A stretch of DNA of 64,000 nt from a virus, in IMG/VR virus record IMGVR_UViG_3300008262_000014, positions 1 to 64,000 of that record; one strand, written 5' to 3'. The stretch's first letter is position 1; every line of letters starts with the position of its first letter. Below the pieces are notes generated by a model. The model did no database searches, was not told the origin of the DNA, and saw only the letters and a list, made by a program, of their open reading frames with translations. Below, piece by piece: positions 25,433 to 33,444 of this stretch. The position numbers were made by a program, and so were the translations under genes.

Positions 25433-26010
25433 TTGCTAAAAATAACACCAATACCTCCCCAATCTGAATTATCGGAATCTTTTATCTCTAAAGTTTTGTA
25501 AGTATTTTTAACTTCATCCCAAAATTTAGATACATAACAATTAACACTTCTGTGATATTCGGAGTCGACAATATCGTGAAAGAAAACTATTCCACCCTTA
25601 TTTAACATTGGGAAATAATTTTCAAAATCTTTTTTAACACCTTCATACGTATGGTCACCATCAATAAAGATTAAATCATATCCATTTGGTGAAAAATTTT
25701 TAACATGATTTATTGTTTCAATATTAAAAGAATTTGCACTGATTCCCTCGTAATTTGTTATTTGTTTTAATCTATTAACATCAAATCTGAGTGGATTATT
25801 ACCATCAACAGTAATAAAATTTTCACAGAAATGTGTTAATGAAATTGAAGAACCACCATCGTATGCCCCAACTTCTAAACCATATTTAAATTTTTCATTT
25901 CTATCATTTAATATTTTTAACAACTCAAACCATTCATATTTTTTTTGTTGTATTTTGAATTCTTTTGATAGATCCCAAATCTTTTCTAAAAATTCTTGTT
26001 CGTATATCAT
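25429..26010 (-). CDS. class I SAM methyltransferase
   Basis: 193 residues. KYGLEVGAYDGGSSISLTHF, NFITVDGNN, YDLIFIDGDHTYEGVKKDF and GGIVFFHDIVDSEYH form the Methyltransf_24-type layout, with GAYDGGSS binding SAM and IDGDHTY near the metal/substrate. Probably a sugar or small-molecule O-methyltransferase acting in the glycan pathway. Confidence 0.8.
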   Translation of the reverse strand: MIYEQEFLEKIWDLSKEFKIQQKKYEWFELLKILNDRNEKFKYGLEVGAYDGGSSISLTHFCENFITVDGNNPLRFDVNRLKQITNYEGISANSFNIETINHVKNFSPNGYDLIFIDGDHTYEGVKKDFENYFPMLNKGGIVFFHDIVDSEYHRSVNCYVSKFWDEVKNTYKTLEIKDSDNSDWGGIGVIFSK

Positions 26011-26639
26011 AATTTAACTTTTATTAATTCAGTTATTTCATTTATTTTTTCAATACTAACTAATTCATATTTTAATGTACTCAATCCATCATTTTCATAT
26101 TCATATTCTTCAGATAGTTTTTTAACATTATTTTGATAGTTTGAGTGATTTGGCCCGTTTGGTATGTGTCTTAAAGATATATAGTGTCCCGTTCTTCTAT
26201 ACAAATCAAATCCATTCTTTTTAATTCTGTTTAACAAATCGTCATCTTCACCTCCCCATCCCCAAAAGTCATTACTGTATCCGTTAATTTTAAAAAAATC
26301 TTCTTTATTGAATAAATTAACACCACCATAATATGTTGGATAAGCAACACTACCACCAAATTGACCAACATTTGTTGCCATATGATATGGTTTATCTGGA
26401 TAACTATAATCTGCATTCGTTGGTATCATGTCAACATCATGAAAACAAAAATAATCTGAAGTGTTTTTTTTATAATCAAAACCAACATTCAAAAGTTTTG
26501 CGCGATTAAATAATTTCTCGTCAAATTGTTCAACAATTATAATACCAAAATCGATACCAACTATGTTTTTAGGTATTTCTGAAATAAATGTTTTCAAATG
26601 TTCTTCCCTATTTCTATATGGTACAATGATACTTAACAT
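26007..26639 (-). CDS. GT7-family beta-1,4-galactosyltransferase-like enzyme
   Basis: 210 residues. IIVPYRNREEHLKTF starts the domain, YFCFHDVDMIP is the metal-binding DxD, YYGGVNLFNKEDFFKINGYS follows, and WGWGGEDDDLLNRI is the GT7 hallmark. All occur in family order. In animals these enzymes transfer galactose or N-acetylgalactosamine from UDP-sugars with Mn2+; bacterial and phage forms are shorter. No membrane anchor, so it acts in the cytoplasm on a phage or host glycan. Confidence 0.9.
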   Translation of the reverse strand: MLSIIVPYRNREEHLKTFISEIPKNIVGIDFGIIIVEQFDEKLFNRAKLLNVGFDYKKNTSDYFCFHDVDMIPTNADYSYPDKPYHMATNVGQFGGSVAYPTYYGGVNLFNKEDFFKINGYSNDFWGWGGEDDDLLNRIKKNGFDLYRRTGHYISLRHIPNGPNHSNYQNNVKKLSEEYEYENDGLSTLKYELVSIEKINEITELIKVKL

Positions 26640-26644
26640 ATAAT

Positions 26645-27415
26645 TTAAAATAATGATTTTATTTTTGTTAGTTTATGGAAACTACTAGGTAATCCTGCTA
26701 AAAATGCGTCATTCGGATATTCCCAAACATTATAAAAATCAACAAGTTTATCTATATCATTTCTAAAATTTACAGATGCTGAACTATTTTCAAATTTTGT
26801 TCTAATATCATTTCTAATGTACGATCCATGGTGCATTTCTATTTGATCTCTATTAAAAATAATAGGGGTTGTTATTTCGGACATTCTTCTTGTTGGATCA
26901 ACAACAACTGGAGAAGGATGTGCATGTACGTATTTAGAATCTTTTTTAATTTTAAAAATTAATGAAACATAATATTCCTCTGGTGTGGATAATTTATATT
27001 CCCAACTTTTATAATAGGTCTGCATTTGACAATAAGATGAATCGTAATCATTTTCAACGATTATATTTTTAATCTTTTCAAATTCAGATTCAATATAATA
27101 TTCGTCACAGTCCATTGACATATGATGTGTACATCCTTCCATTTCAGATAAGATTAATCCAACATTTCTTTTTGAAACTTCATTGTACGCGGGACCGTTT
27201 TGTAAAATAGGTGTGAAAGAATATAATTTATCGATTAAACCATCTGATTTTAATTTATTTAAATTATCAATTAAATTCTCGTTGCATTCTTTACCAAAAT
27301 TAGATACCTTTTGATAAACAACACTAACATAATCAACTTGGTTTCGTATTTGTCTGATAGAACTTTCTAATAGTTCTTCTCCATCAAATACATTATAACT
27401 TATACCTAATTTCAT
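26645..27415 (-). CDS. putative glycosyltransferase, first gene of minus-strand glycan operon
   Basis: 256 residues from the ATG at 27413-27415. An in-frame ATG at 27,454 is rejected because it would put the terminator hairpin (27,421-27,448) inside the coding region. KLGISYNVFDGEELLESSI, VVYQKVSNFGKECNEN, THHMSMDCDEYYI (DCDEYY, a DxD-like site) and SYIRNDIRTKF give a GT2-like or related GT-A reading. The gene begins right after the terminator, so the glycan run probably has its own promoter or read-through from upstream. Confidence 0.65.
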   Translation of the reverse strand: MKLGISYNVFDGEELLESSIRQIRNQVDYVSVVYQKVSNFGKECNENLIDNLNKLKSDGLIDKLYSFTPILQNGPAYNEVSKRNVGLILSEMEGCTHHMSMDCDEYYIESEFEKIKNIIVENDYDSSYCQMQTYYKSWEYKLSTPEEYYVSLIFKIKKDSKYVHAHPSPVVVDPTRRMSEITTPIIFNRDQIEMHHGSYIRNDIRTKFENSSASVNFRNDIDKLVDFYNVWEYPNDAFLAGLPSSFHKLTKIKSLF

Positions 27416-27448
27416 AAAAAAAATATTCACTAAAATATAGTGAATATT
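27416..27448 (-). terminator. hairpin-plus-T terminator before the glycan operon
   Basis: 12-bp perfect AT-rich stem (27421-27432 with 27437-27448, ATTCACT core, loop about 4-5 bases) followed by T residues on the minus strand, ending at the ATG of the next gene. It closes the transcript of the 81-residue gene. Confidence 0.7.
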
Positions 27449-27478
27449 TCTCAAAATAAAAAGTTATTTTACTTTTTT

Positions 27479-27724
27479 TTAATCGGTTAAATCTGTAAAG
27501 AAACTTTTACTTGTTAAATCTTCGGAATTCTTTTTAGATCTGTCTTCCGCTCTGGCGATTTCCTTTTCGGTGAATAAAAGACATCTTTCGTTTTTACCGT
27601 CAGCGTCTTCTACCCATACAGAAACGTACTTTGCAGATGCATTTGAAAACTTCTTTTTTTCAGTGTTCCAAACCCTGATTAATCTTCCTGATTTAACTTT
27701 TACTTTGTCAATTAAACTAGCCAT
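27479..27724 (-). CDS. hypothetical protein
   Basis: 81 residues, basic at first (IDKVKVKSGRLIRVW) then with KYVSVWVEDADGKNERCLLF and a charged helix (EKEIARAEDRSKKNSED). The beta-rich centre resembles a small nucleic-acid- or protein-binding fold but no family is assigned. It has a clear late-promoter-like element upstream and a terminator downstream, making a single-gene transcript. Confidence 0.55.
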   Translation of the reverse strand: MASLIDKVKVKSGRLIRVWNTEKKKFSNASAKYVSVWVEDADGKNERCLLFTEKEIARAEDRSKKNSEDLTSKSFFTDLTD

Positions 27725-27734
27725 ATCTTTTTAT

Positions 27735-27744
27735 TTATAAATAT
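27735..27744 (-). promoter_or_regulatory. candidate late promoter element
   Basis: Exact ATATTTATAA on the coding strand (also contains TATAAATA, the T4 late consensus), 10 bases upstream of the 81-residue gene. Confidence 0.45.
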
Positions 27745-28034
27745 TAGGGTTTTGAATAGTAATAAATAATATCAAAAATAATAAACATTATCGTTGGTAT
27801 TATACCTCCAATCAGTGTCCATTTAACATCTCTCCAATCAAACTTAGTTTTTTTGATGTGTTTATCATAAAATTCTTTCCCTATTGCAGATATTAATGAT
27901 CCACCGAAACCAAGTAAAGATGAAACAGATTGGTTGAACCAAAAATTAGAAATAAAGAACACTAAAAACCAAATTAATATCCCAGCCCAAAAGTGCATTT
28001 CGTCGTCTAATTTTTTAAATCTAATATTAATCAT
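27744..28034 (-). CDS. integral membrane protein (YfiM/DUF2279-like motif)
   Basis: 96 residues with three hydrophobic segments (HFWAGILIWFLVFFI, SSLLGFGGSLIS, WTLIGGIIPTIMFIIFDII). The motif AIGKEFYDKHIKKTKFDWRD matches the GKE.yDk...g..dw.D pattern of YfiM/DUF2279-like membrane proteins. It lies between the small protein and the T9SS protease, and the endolysin is nearby, so a holin role is possible but unproven. Confidence 0.6.
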   Translation of the reverse strand: MINIRFKKLDDEMHFWAGILIWFLVFFISNFWFNQSVSSLLGFGGSLISAIGKEFYDKHIKKTKFDWRDVKWTLIGGIIPTIMFIIFDIIYYYSKP

Positions 28035-28036
28035 AA

Positions 28037-29476
28037 TTATTGTTTCACTATTTTAAATGATTTTACATTATCTATATTCACTATATAAATACCTGAAGAA
28101 TATTTACTAATATCAATTGTATTTATCTTTTGAAGATTTCTTATTGATTTTAACAGAGTTCCCGTTATTGAATATATTCTTATTTCTGTAAAATTATTTC
28201 TATTAGGAAGATTAACAAAATAAATACCATTATTTGTATCTCCATTTACTGTAATTGAATTTATTATAGTCTGTGAATTTGTTACCCATTCACTAGGTTC
28301 AAAATTAAGAGCTGTTTGACCATCGAATACCCCTGTTATATTATAACTCCCTAACATACCATAATTGTAGATGTTAGAATTCTCTGTGTTACTTACAGCT
28401 AAGTAATAAATTCCAGGATTTAAAGTAGTGTCTATTAAAACATCAACTTTTGTTAGTGGGTTATACTCACCTATGAGAATATCGTTTCTATATAGTTGTA
28501 GTTTAATATCTATATTAGCACCTTGATTAGGTGTGTTATCTTTTGGTTCAAAAGCGTCAAAAAATATTTTAGGACCAGGACTATAAGGTTTGGTATCTAC
28601 TTTAAATTGTCCTGTTTTTGTATAATCAAATCGGTAATAATCTACATCATCAGTTGTATTGATTATTCCACTAATTGTGTAGTTTTTATCTAACATTAAC
28701 TTAGCATTTGTTCTATCATTCCCAACATCATCAGTTCTATATTTCACAAAGTTTGCCGTGTTAGTTATTATTGATAAATCATTTTGAAATGTTGTACATG
28801 TTAATGTTCGGTCATTATGCCAAAGACTTAAATTTCTAAAATACGAAACACCCATTATAGGTGCCCAACTAGTTTCACTTTTTGCTGTCCCTCTACCTGA
28901 ATGATATTCGGTATTAAACCTACAAGTATCTGTGTTTACAAAGTTATATTGTGATTGATGATAAAGTCCTAATGTATGTCCTACTTCATGTGAAACGGCT
29001 TCTGCAACATCTTTATCATCACCCCTTAGTAAACTTGAGAAAACAAAACAAGGAACAGTTCCGAAACCGGCTGGTCCATATCTCCATGATTCAATATAGG
29101 CAACCCCACCAACATTACCGTACCATTGCCAACTTTGAGTAATTATAACTCTCATCCTTCTTGTTACAGGTGTTGCCAAAAACACAGATGAATCTGTTGT
29201 TACATTTATTGTAAACGGTCTAAAATCTTCAGATACAAGATTGAAGACTCGTAACATCTGTGCAGTGGTAAGAGATGTATCAGGTAAACAAACAAATGGT
29301 TGATTATTTGTGAAAAATGTCCAATATGGGTCTGTTACAGTTTGACCATCAAAATCAAGTAAAATGGTTCCTGTGTTTGGTGCTGTATAACTATTTAAAC
29401 CGTAAGGTATTTGTGCTTTTATTCCAAGAATAAAACATAAAAGTATTAAAAATAAAAGTAATATTCGTTTCTTCAT
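28037..29476 (-). CDS. secreted metzincin metalloprotease with T9SS C-terminal sorting domain
   Basis: 479 residues. A Sec signal peptide (KRILLLFLILLCFILGIKAQ) starts the chain. The zinc site is HEVGHTLGLYH near residue 170, as in M12/M43-type metzincins, with a distal part from about 235 that looks like a bacterial pre-peptidase C-terminal domain (YYRFDYTKTGQFKVDTKPY). The last 70 residues (INSITVNGDTNNGIYFVNLP, IRIYSITGTLLKSI, IDISKYSSGIYIVNI) are a type A T9SS sorting domain. The enzyme is expected to leave the host through its type IX system and be attached at the surface or released. Such a tag in a phage gene is unusual. Confidence 0.9.
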   Translation of the reverse strand: MKKRILLLFLILLCFILGIKAQIPYGLNSYTAPNTGTILLDFDGQTVTDPYWTFFTNNQPFVCLPDTSLTTAQMLRVFNLVSEDFRPFTINVTTDSSVFLATPVTRRMRVIITQSWQWYGNVGGVAYIESWRYGPAGFGTVPCFVFSSLLRGDDKDVAEAVSHEVGHTLGLYHQSQYNFVNTDTCRFNTEYHSGRGTAKSETSWAPIMGVSYFRNLSLWHNDRTLTCTTFQNDLSIITNTANFVKYRTDDVGNDRTNAKLMLDKNYTISGIINTTDDVDYYRFDYTKTGQFKVDTKPYSPGPKIFFDAFEPKDNTPNQGANIDIKLQLYRNDILIGEYNPLTKVDVLIDTTLNPGIYYLAVSNTENSNIYNYGMLGSYNITGVFDGQTALNFEPSEWVTNSQTIINSITVNGDTNNGIYFVNLPNRNNFTEIRIYSITGTLLKSIRNLQKINTIDISKYSSGIYIVNIDNVKSFKIVKQ

Positions 29477-29479
29477 AAA

Positions 29480-29914
29480 TTAATCGGGTATTAAATCGGA
29501 CATTTCTTTTTTATACCAATAATTATTTTCCAATATTAAAACGTCTTTATGTTCTTTACTCATTAGAATTGCTTTGTAAACGTGTTCTCCTGTTTCTGTT
29601 GTAATATCAGTATAAATTAATATTAAATTTTGTACTTCAAGAGAATTTACAGTTAATGAGATTAATTTATCTGTTTTAATAAATCTTGTAATTATACCCT
29701 CAAATTTAGTATGTGTTGTAACACGTAAACTAACAATATCATGTCTTTCCACTTTTGATAATTGTTCAATAAAAATAGGTTGTAATTTTGATATAAGAGA
29801 ATCTTTAATAAAAAAATAGGGTTTATTTTTATCTCTTTCTTTTCTTGTTTGAAATTCTTGTGCAAATGAAAAAGATGATAAAAGAATAAATAAAATTGTT
29901 ACTATTTTTTTCAT
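29480..29914 (-). CDS. exported hypothetical protein
   Basis: 144 residues. KKIVTILFILLSSFSFAQEF is a Bacteroidota-like signal peptide, probably cleaved after SFA. The mature part is beta-rich (TTHTKFEGIITRFIKTDKL, VYKAILMSKEHKDVLI). It sits between the two paralogous proteases and may be an inhibitor, chaperone or partner of one of them; that role is inference from position only. Confidence 0.55.
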   Translation of the reverse strand: MKKIVTILFILLSSFSFAQEFQTRKERDKNKPYFFIKDSLISKLQPIFIEQLSKVERHDIVSLRVTTHTKFEGIITRFIKTDKLISLTVNSLEVQNLILIYTDITTETGEHVYKAILMSKEHKDVLILENNYWYKKEMSDLIPD

Positions 29915-29925
29915 ATAATTTTTTT

Positions 29926-30897
29926 TTAAAAACCTACCAATTGTCTAATTACCAAACTATCATTTTGAAAATTTGTACAACTTAAAGAAGTAGGACCAAT
30001 CCACCAATATCCTATTCTTGCATATGAATTACCCATAATAGGGGCTCTTGATGTTGATCCTGTACCAAATCCAGAATTATATTCAGATAAAAATACACAC
30101 ATGTCACTATAAGATGATTGATGATAAAGACCCAATGTGTGCCCTACTTCATGAGAACACGCTTCAAATATATTTTTTTGTTTATATCCGAGTGCTTTAC
30201 TAAATACAAAACATGGAACGTCTAATCCCCATTTAATAGATTCTATATAAGCCACCCCTCCAGCACAAGCAGTTGGCCCACAATAGAACTCAAAGTTTTC
30301 TGTTATTATCACTCTCTGTCTTCTTACAAGAGAAGCCGCATTGTAAACATTTGAATCTGTTGTTACGGCTATTGATGTAAATTGACTAAAATCTTTTCTA
30401 ACAGAGTCTACGATATTATTTATTTCAACTGTACTAAGACCTGAAGGAGTCGCATAAAAAGGCTGTCCTCCGTTTTGAGGAGTCCAATACGGATTTGTAA
30501 CATACTGCCCATCAAAATCTAAAAATATAACCCAATTCCCGAATGATGGGGGAGGAGGAAAAGGTGTAGCATCACAAGCATCTCCTATCCCATCTTTATC
30601 ACTATCTAGTTGGTCGGGGTTAAAAGTTACCGAACAATTATCTTGTGCGTCAGTTATACCGTCTTTATCCGTGTCTCTTGTTTTTCCACCACCTCTCCTA
30701 AGGGCAATTTGCCGATCTTTAGGTGACATCCTTGCAACAGTATTAAATTGAGTAATACCAAAATCACAGGTTTCAGGTGATTTTTTCTTTAATAGAAATT
30801 GATTTTTTTCTTGGTTTTCAGATATCAAAGATAAGTCATCTGTCATTTTATGACAAGAAAAGATAAAAACAATCAACAAAAGTAATAGTTTTTTCAT
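29926..30897 (-). CDS. metzincin metalloprotease lipoprotein with TSP3-like calcium repeats
   Basis: 323 residues. KLLLLLIVFIFSCHK is a lipoprotein signal peptide with the Cys at about 15. Residues about 75-110 hold thrombospondin type 3 repeats (DTDKDGITDAQDNC, DSDKDGIGDACD) that bind calcium. The protease part ends in HEVGHTLGLYHQSSY, and the whole domain aligns with the T9SS protease at 28,037 (FLDFDGQYVTNPYW/LLDFDGQTVTDPYW). It lacks the T9SS domain, so it should be anchored in a membrane. The ATG lies inside a 15-bp inverted repeat. Confidence 0.85.
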   Translation of the reverse strand: MKKLLLLLIVFIFSCHKMTDDLSLISENQEKNQFLLKKKSPETCDFGITQFNTVARMSPKDRQIALRRGGGKTRDTDKDGITDAQDNCSVTFNPDQLDSDKDGIGDACDATPFPPPPSFGNWVIFLDFDGQYVTNPYWTPQNGGQPFYATPSGLSTVEINNIVDSVRKDFSQFTSIAVTTDSNVYNAASLVRRQRVIITENFEFYCGPTACAGGVAYIESIKWGLDVPCFVFSKALGYKQKNIFEACSHEVGHTLGLYHQSSYSDMCVFLSEYNSGFGTGSTSRAPIMGNSYARIGYWWIGPTSLSCTNFQNDSLVIRQLVGF

Positions 30898-30930
30898 GTG
30901 ATATTGTTTATTATAAATATCACATGAAAA
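30891..30930. repeat. 15-bp inverted repeat enclosing a start codon
   Basis: Perfect 15-bp arms (30891-30905 and 30916-30930) with a 10-base loop. The gene-side arm holds the ATG of the lipoprotein protease; the loop and outer arm contain the ATATTTATAA element. An RNA hairpin here would hide the start codon. Confidence 0.9.
30911..30920 (-). promoter_or_regulatory. candidate late promoter element
   Basis: Exact ATATTTATAA on the coding strand, 13 bases before the ATG of the lipoprotein protease and embedded in its inverted repeat. Confidence 0.4.
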
Positions 30931-30935
30931 TTAAT

Positions 30936-31352
30936 TTATATGTTAGATAATTGAAAGTGCATACCATCTTTACGATTCCATGTACCACCCCAATCAAAAC
31001 CTGCATCAGTAAAACATTTTACAAACCCCGCAGATAATGTTGGTTCTTTACCCAATCCATTCCAAGCCGCATTTACATCAATGGCAATACCCCAAGAGTG
31101 AAGAGACATAGAACTTAATCCTCTTTTCTTACGAATGTTAAAACATCCATCCCAAGTTCTTAGTTCATTTATGTGTCCTCTTGAAATTAGATTAGTAAAG
31201 GCATGTGTTAATGGTTGTACTAGATCTCTATTACAATAAATCTTTTTAGGGATCACACCAATTTCTAAATTAGATGGTACATCCCATACTACCATTCCTC
31301 TTTCTAATGTCGGATCACCGTACTTTTTTAATGCTTTTTGACTTGTTACCAT
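30936..31352 (-). CDS. M15 peptidase endolysin
   Basis: 138 residues. RGHINELRTWDGCFN, LSSMSLHSWGIAIDVNAAWN (the SxHxxGxAxD zinc site) and AGFDWGGTWNRKDGMHFQL (final zinc histidine) form the complete M15 DD-/L-alanyl-D-glutamate carboxypeptidase set used by phage endolysins such as T5 Lys. It cuts the peptide stems of peptidoglycan. No signal peptide, so a holin is needed for release. Confidence 0.85.
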   Translation of the reverse strand: MVTSQKALKKYGDPTLERGMVVWDVPSNLEIGVIPKKIYCNRDLVQPLTHAFTNLISRGHINELRTWDGCFNIRKKRGLSSMSLHSWGIAIDVNAAWNGLGKEPTLSAGFVKCFTDAGFDWGGTWNRKDGMHFQLSNI

Positions 31353-31364
31353 AATTTTTAAATT

Positions 31365-31784
31365 TTATATTATTTTATACCACCATAACCACCCAAATAA
31401 TCTTACAACATAATATCTTAGATAGTTATCGAATTTATTTGAATTTGTTAAATTTGTCCAAAATAACATTTCTTTATCCACCTCTTTTCTATTCATATTG
31501 TGATTTCTATTAACATATAATACATCGTGTACTAAATAACCAAAAAGACCATCATTGTATGGTCTTACGATTGACCATAACCATTTAGGTACGGTTGACA
31601 TATCATAATAAAATCCCTTACCAATATTTATGATTTTTCCATTACTCAAGTTTACTGTAATAGGTTCTGATATTTTCCAATATTTTGAACTTTTATCAGA
31701 ATAAACATAGGATTGGATGATTAGTTCATCTGTCATTAATTTCTCAACGACATTGTCTTTAGTTATATAACCTCGACTTACCAC
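31365..31784 (-). CDS. DUF1353 phage protein
   Basis: 139 residues from the long start; an inner ATG at 31734-31736 (MTDELIIQS) would leave 123 and avoid the 26-base overlap with the gene upstream. GFYYDMSTVPKWLWSIV, DGLFGYLVHDVLYVNRN and DKEMLFWTNLTNS match the DUF1353 family (.fDGaS.P...., HD.lY, AD..F...l). The family is found in tailed phages next to lysis or tail genes; its role is unknown. It is followed by the M15 endolysin. Confidence 0.7.
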   Translation of the reverse strand: MVSRGYITKDNVVEKLMTDELIIQSYVYSDKSSKYWKISEPITVNLSNGKIINIGKGFYYDMSTVPKWLWSIVRPYNDGLFGYLVHDVLYVNRNHNMNRKEVDKEMLFWTNLTNSNKFDNYLRYYVVRLFGWLWWYKII

Positions 31785-32142
31785 TTGAAATAGATGATTC
31801 GATTATTGATAAATTATTTGATCTAATTTCGTTAATGTTAACATTTAATTGTATCCATTCATCATTACCAGCACTTACACCGGCAGTAATTTGTGGTACC
31901 AATAAATCTAACATTTCCGTATTAATCATATTAAAACTACCCTCAGGTTTCTGTGATAAAATTTGGAATACTGTTGTAATTGTATTCACATCGGATTCTA
32001 CGGTAACCATATCATCGTCACCAACACCAGAACACGCATTTTGTATTTTGTGTAATGTTGAAAATGATGAGTATGCTGCAAACCCAAATAATATTTCTGC
32101 GATTAAGTAATAATGTTTAGCTTTTAATTCTACTTGTATCAT
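31759..32142 (-). CDS. hypothetical protein
   Basis: 127 residues. Helical throughout (KAKHYYLIAEILFGFAAYSS, VNTITTVFQILSQKPEG), with an acidic middle (VGDDDMVTVESDV). The short N-terminus lacks a signal peptide. It has a late-promoter-like element upstream and ends inside the DUF1353 reading frame by 26 bases if the long DUF1353 start is used. Function unknown, probably virion-related from position. Confidence 0.5.
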   Translation of the reverse strand: MIQVELKAKHYYLIAEILFGFAAYSSFSTLHKIQNACSGVGDDDMVTVESDVNTITTVFQILSQKPEGSFNMINTEMLDLLVPQITAGVSAGNDEWIQLNVNINEIRSNNLSIIESSISSGKSRLYN

Positions 32143-32153
32143 GATATTTTTAT

Positions 32154-32163
32154 TTATAAATAT
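32154..32163 (-). promoter_or_regulatory. candidate late promoter element
   Basis: Exact ATATTTATAA on the coding strand (contains TATAAATA), 11 bases upstream of the 127-residue gene. Confidence 0.45.
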
Positions 32164-32197
32164 TCGATTAATTTAATTTTACAAAAATTGACTTTTA

Positions 32198-33433
32198 TTA
32201 TCTACTTATTTCTTCCCAATCCATTGATCCGAGAACATTACCTCCACCACCTCCAGCATCAGAAGCAACCACAACAGTAAGTTCAAATGGAGTTGATGTT
32301 AATCCATTTCTTTCAAGCTGTGTTTTGAAAAGTGCCTCTTTAAGAATATCAACCTGAGTTGACCCTTGGTTTGACACACTAAAAAACCCACTTGCAAGTA
32401 TTCTTCCTCCCGCAAAAGCAGTTCCTGATATGTTGTATTCTACAGAAGCACTATCTCCTGCACTAACCCAAGTACCACCTGTTGTAGTTCCACCTGCCAC
32501 TACCTGCCAATTATAATTTCCTGTACTAGTTGCCATTATAGAAATTGCTGTACATATTACTATTGCATCTAAACGATTAGGAGATGTTTTAAGACGTAAA
32601 CTTACGATGGGATAAAATGTTCCAGCAACCGTTAATGTTCTTGGAGTAGTTACAGGAATACCCACAGCCTGTTGTAATCCATTAAGTTGGTATCCTCCTT
32701 CAGATAGTACAGTGGAACATATTTGTTTCAATGTACTAGCACCACTTGTATCACCTGTATTTGTTATTTCATATCTAAGTGGTAAAGAAGCAGTTGTGAT
32801 ATAGGTAGAATCAATAAAATTAGCATGATGAAACTTATGACAAACATAATAATTTCCATCTATAACAAATCCCATTCTAACTGTTCCAAGACCTAACCAC
32901 TCAATATCCATAAATAATATTTGAGCTTTTGTAATATCTAATACCACACCAGAAGGTCCAGTACCGTCCATTTTATCAACATTCCATGCTGATTGATTTA
33001 CTACAGATTCAGTAACTACTCCAGTAACCAAACTTCTTTCAACAAAGCTAAGAGTAGAATTATTTAATTGAAGATATAAACCATTTTGAGCCCCATAATA
33101 TCCAACTCTTTGTCTGAGGTTAGTCTTAGCAGGACTCATTACAAACGTACTGAGTATCAACAAACTCTTACCTGGTTGATATGAAAATACTTTTATGGTT
33201 TCTCTTACAACAGATGATCCAGAAGCCGCTGTAACATTTAATTCAACAAGTCCTTGGTTCTCATTAAATACAACTGTAGCACTAGTGCCCGTAGCTGTAG
33301 ACCACAATGCATTATCATCAAATCTATGACTAGAATCAAATAATGTAAAAGGTGTACTAACTCTCAACCTACCAAATGCATCTATGTTGGGAGAGTTTGC
33401 ATATTTTATTGAATTATTAAAGATATATGACAT
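32198..33433 (-). CDS. virion structural protein (tail-associated, beta-rich)
   Basis: 411 residues, almost all beta strand and small polar residues. SPNIDAFGRLRVSTPFTLFD near the N-terminus is the start seen in a class of structural proteins of T4-like marine phages. The middle carries GTVRMGFVIDGNYYVCHKFH and a glycine-rich tail (ASDAGGGGGNVLGS). It lies directly downstream of the giant fibre, so a fibre tip, cap or attachment protein is plausible. It could contribute to receptor binding. Confidence 0.7.
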   Translation of the reverse strand: MSYIFNNSIKYANSPNIDAFGRLRVSTPFTLFDSSHRFDDNALWSTATGTSATVVFNENQGLVELNVTAASGSSVVRETIKVFSYQPGKSLLILSTFVMSPAKTNLRQRVGYYGAQNGLYLQLNNSTLSFVERSLVTGVVTESVVNQSAWNVDKMDGTGPSGVVLDITKAQILFMDIEWLGLGTVRMGFVIDGNYYVCHKFHHANFIDSTYITTASLPLRYEITNTGDTSGASTLKQICSTVLSEGGYQLNGLQQAVGIPVTTPRTLTVAGTFYPIVSLRLKTSPNRLDAIVICTAISIMATSTGNYNWQVVAGGTTTGGTWVSAGDSASVEYNISGTAFAGGRILASGFFSVSNQGSTQVDILKEALFKTQLERNGLTSTPFELTVVVASDAGGGGGNVLGSMDWEEISR

Positions 33434-33444
33434 ATGTTAAAATT

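Noticed and set aside
27416-27454. Upstream start of the first glycan gene at 27,454
   Set aside because: The extra codons would contain the terminator hairpin; the ATG at 27,413-27,415 with a GT-like N-terminus is better.
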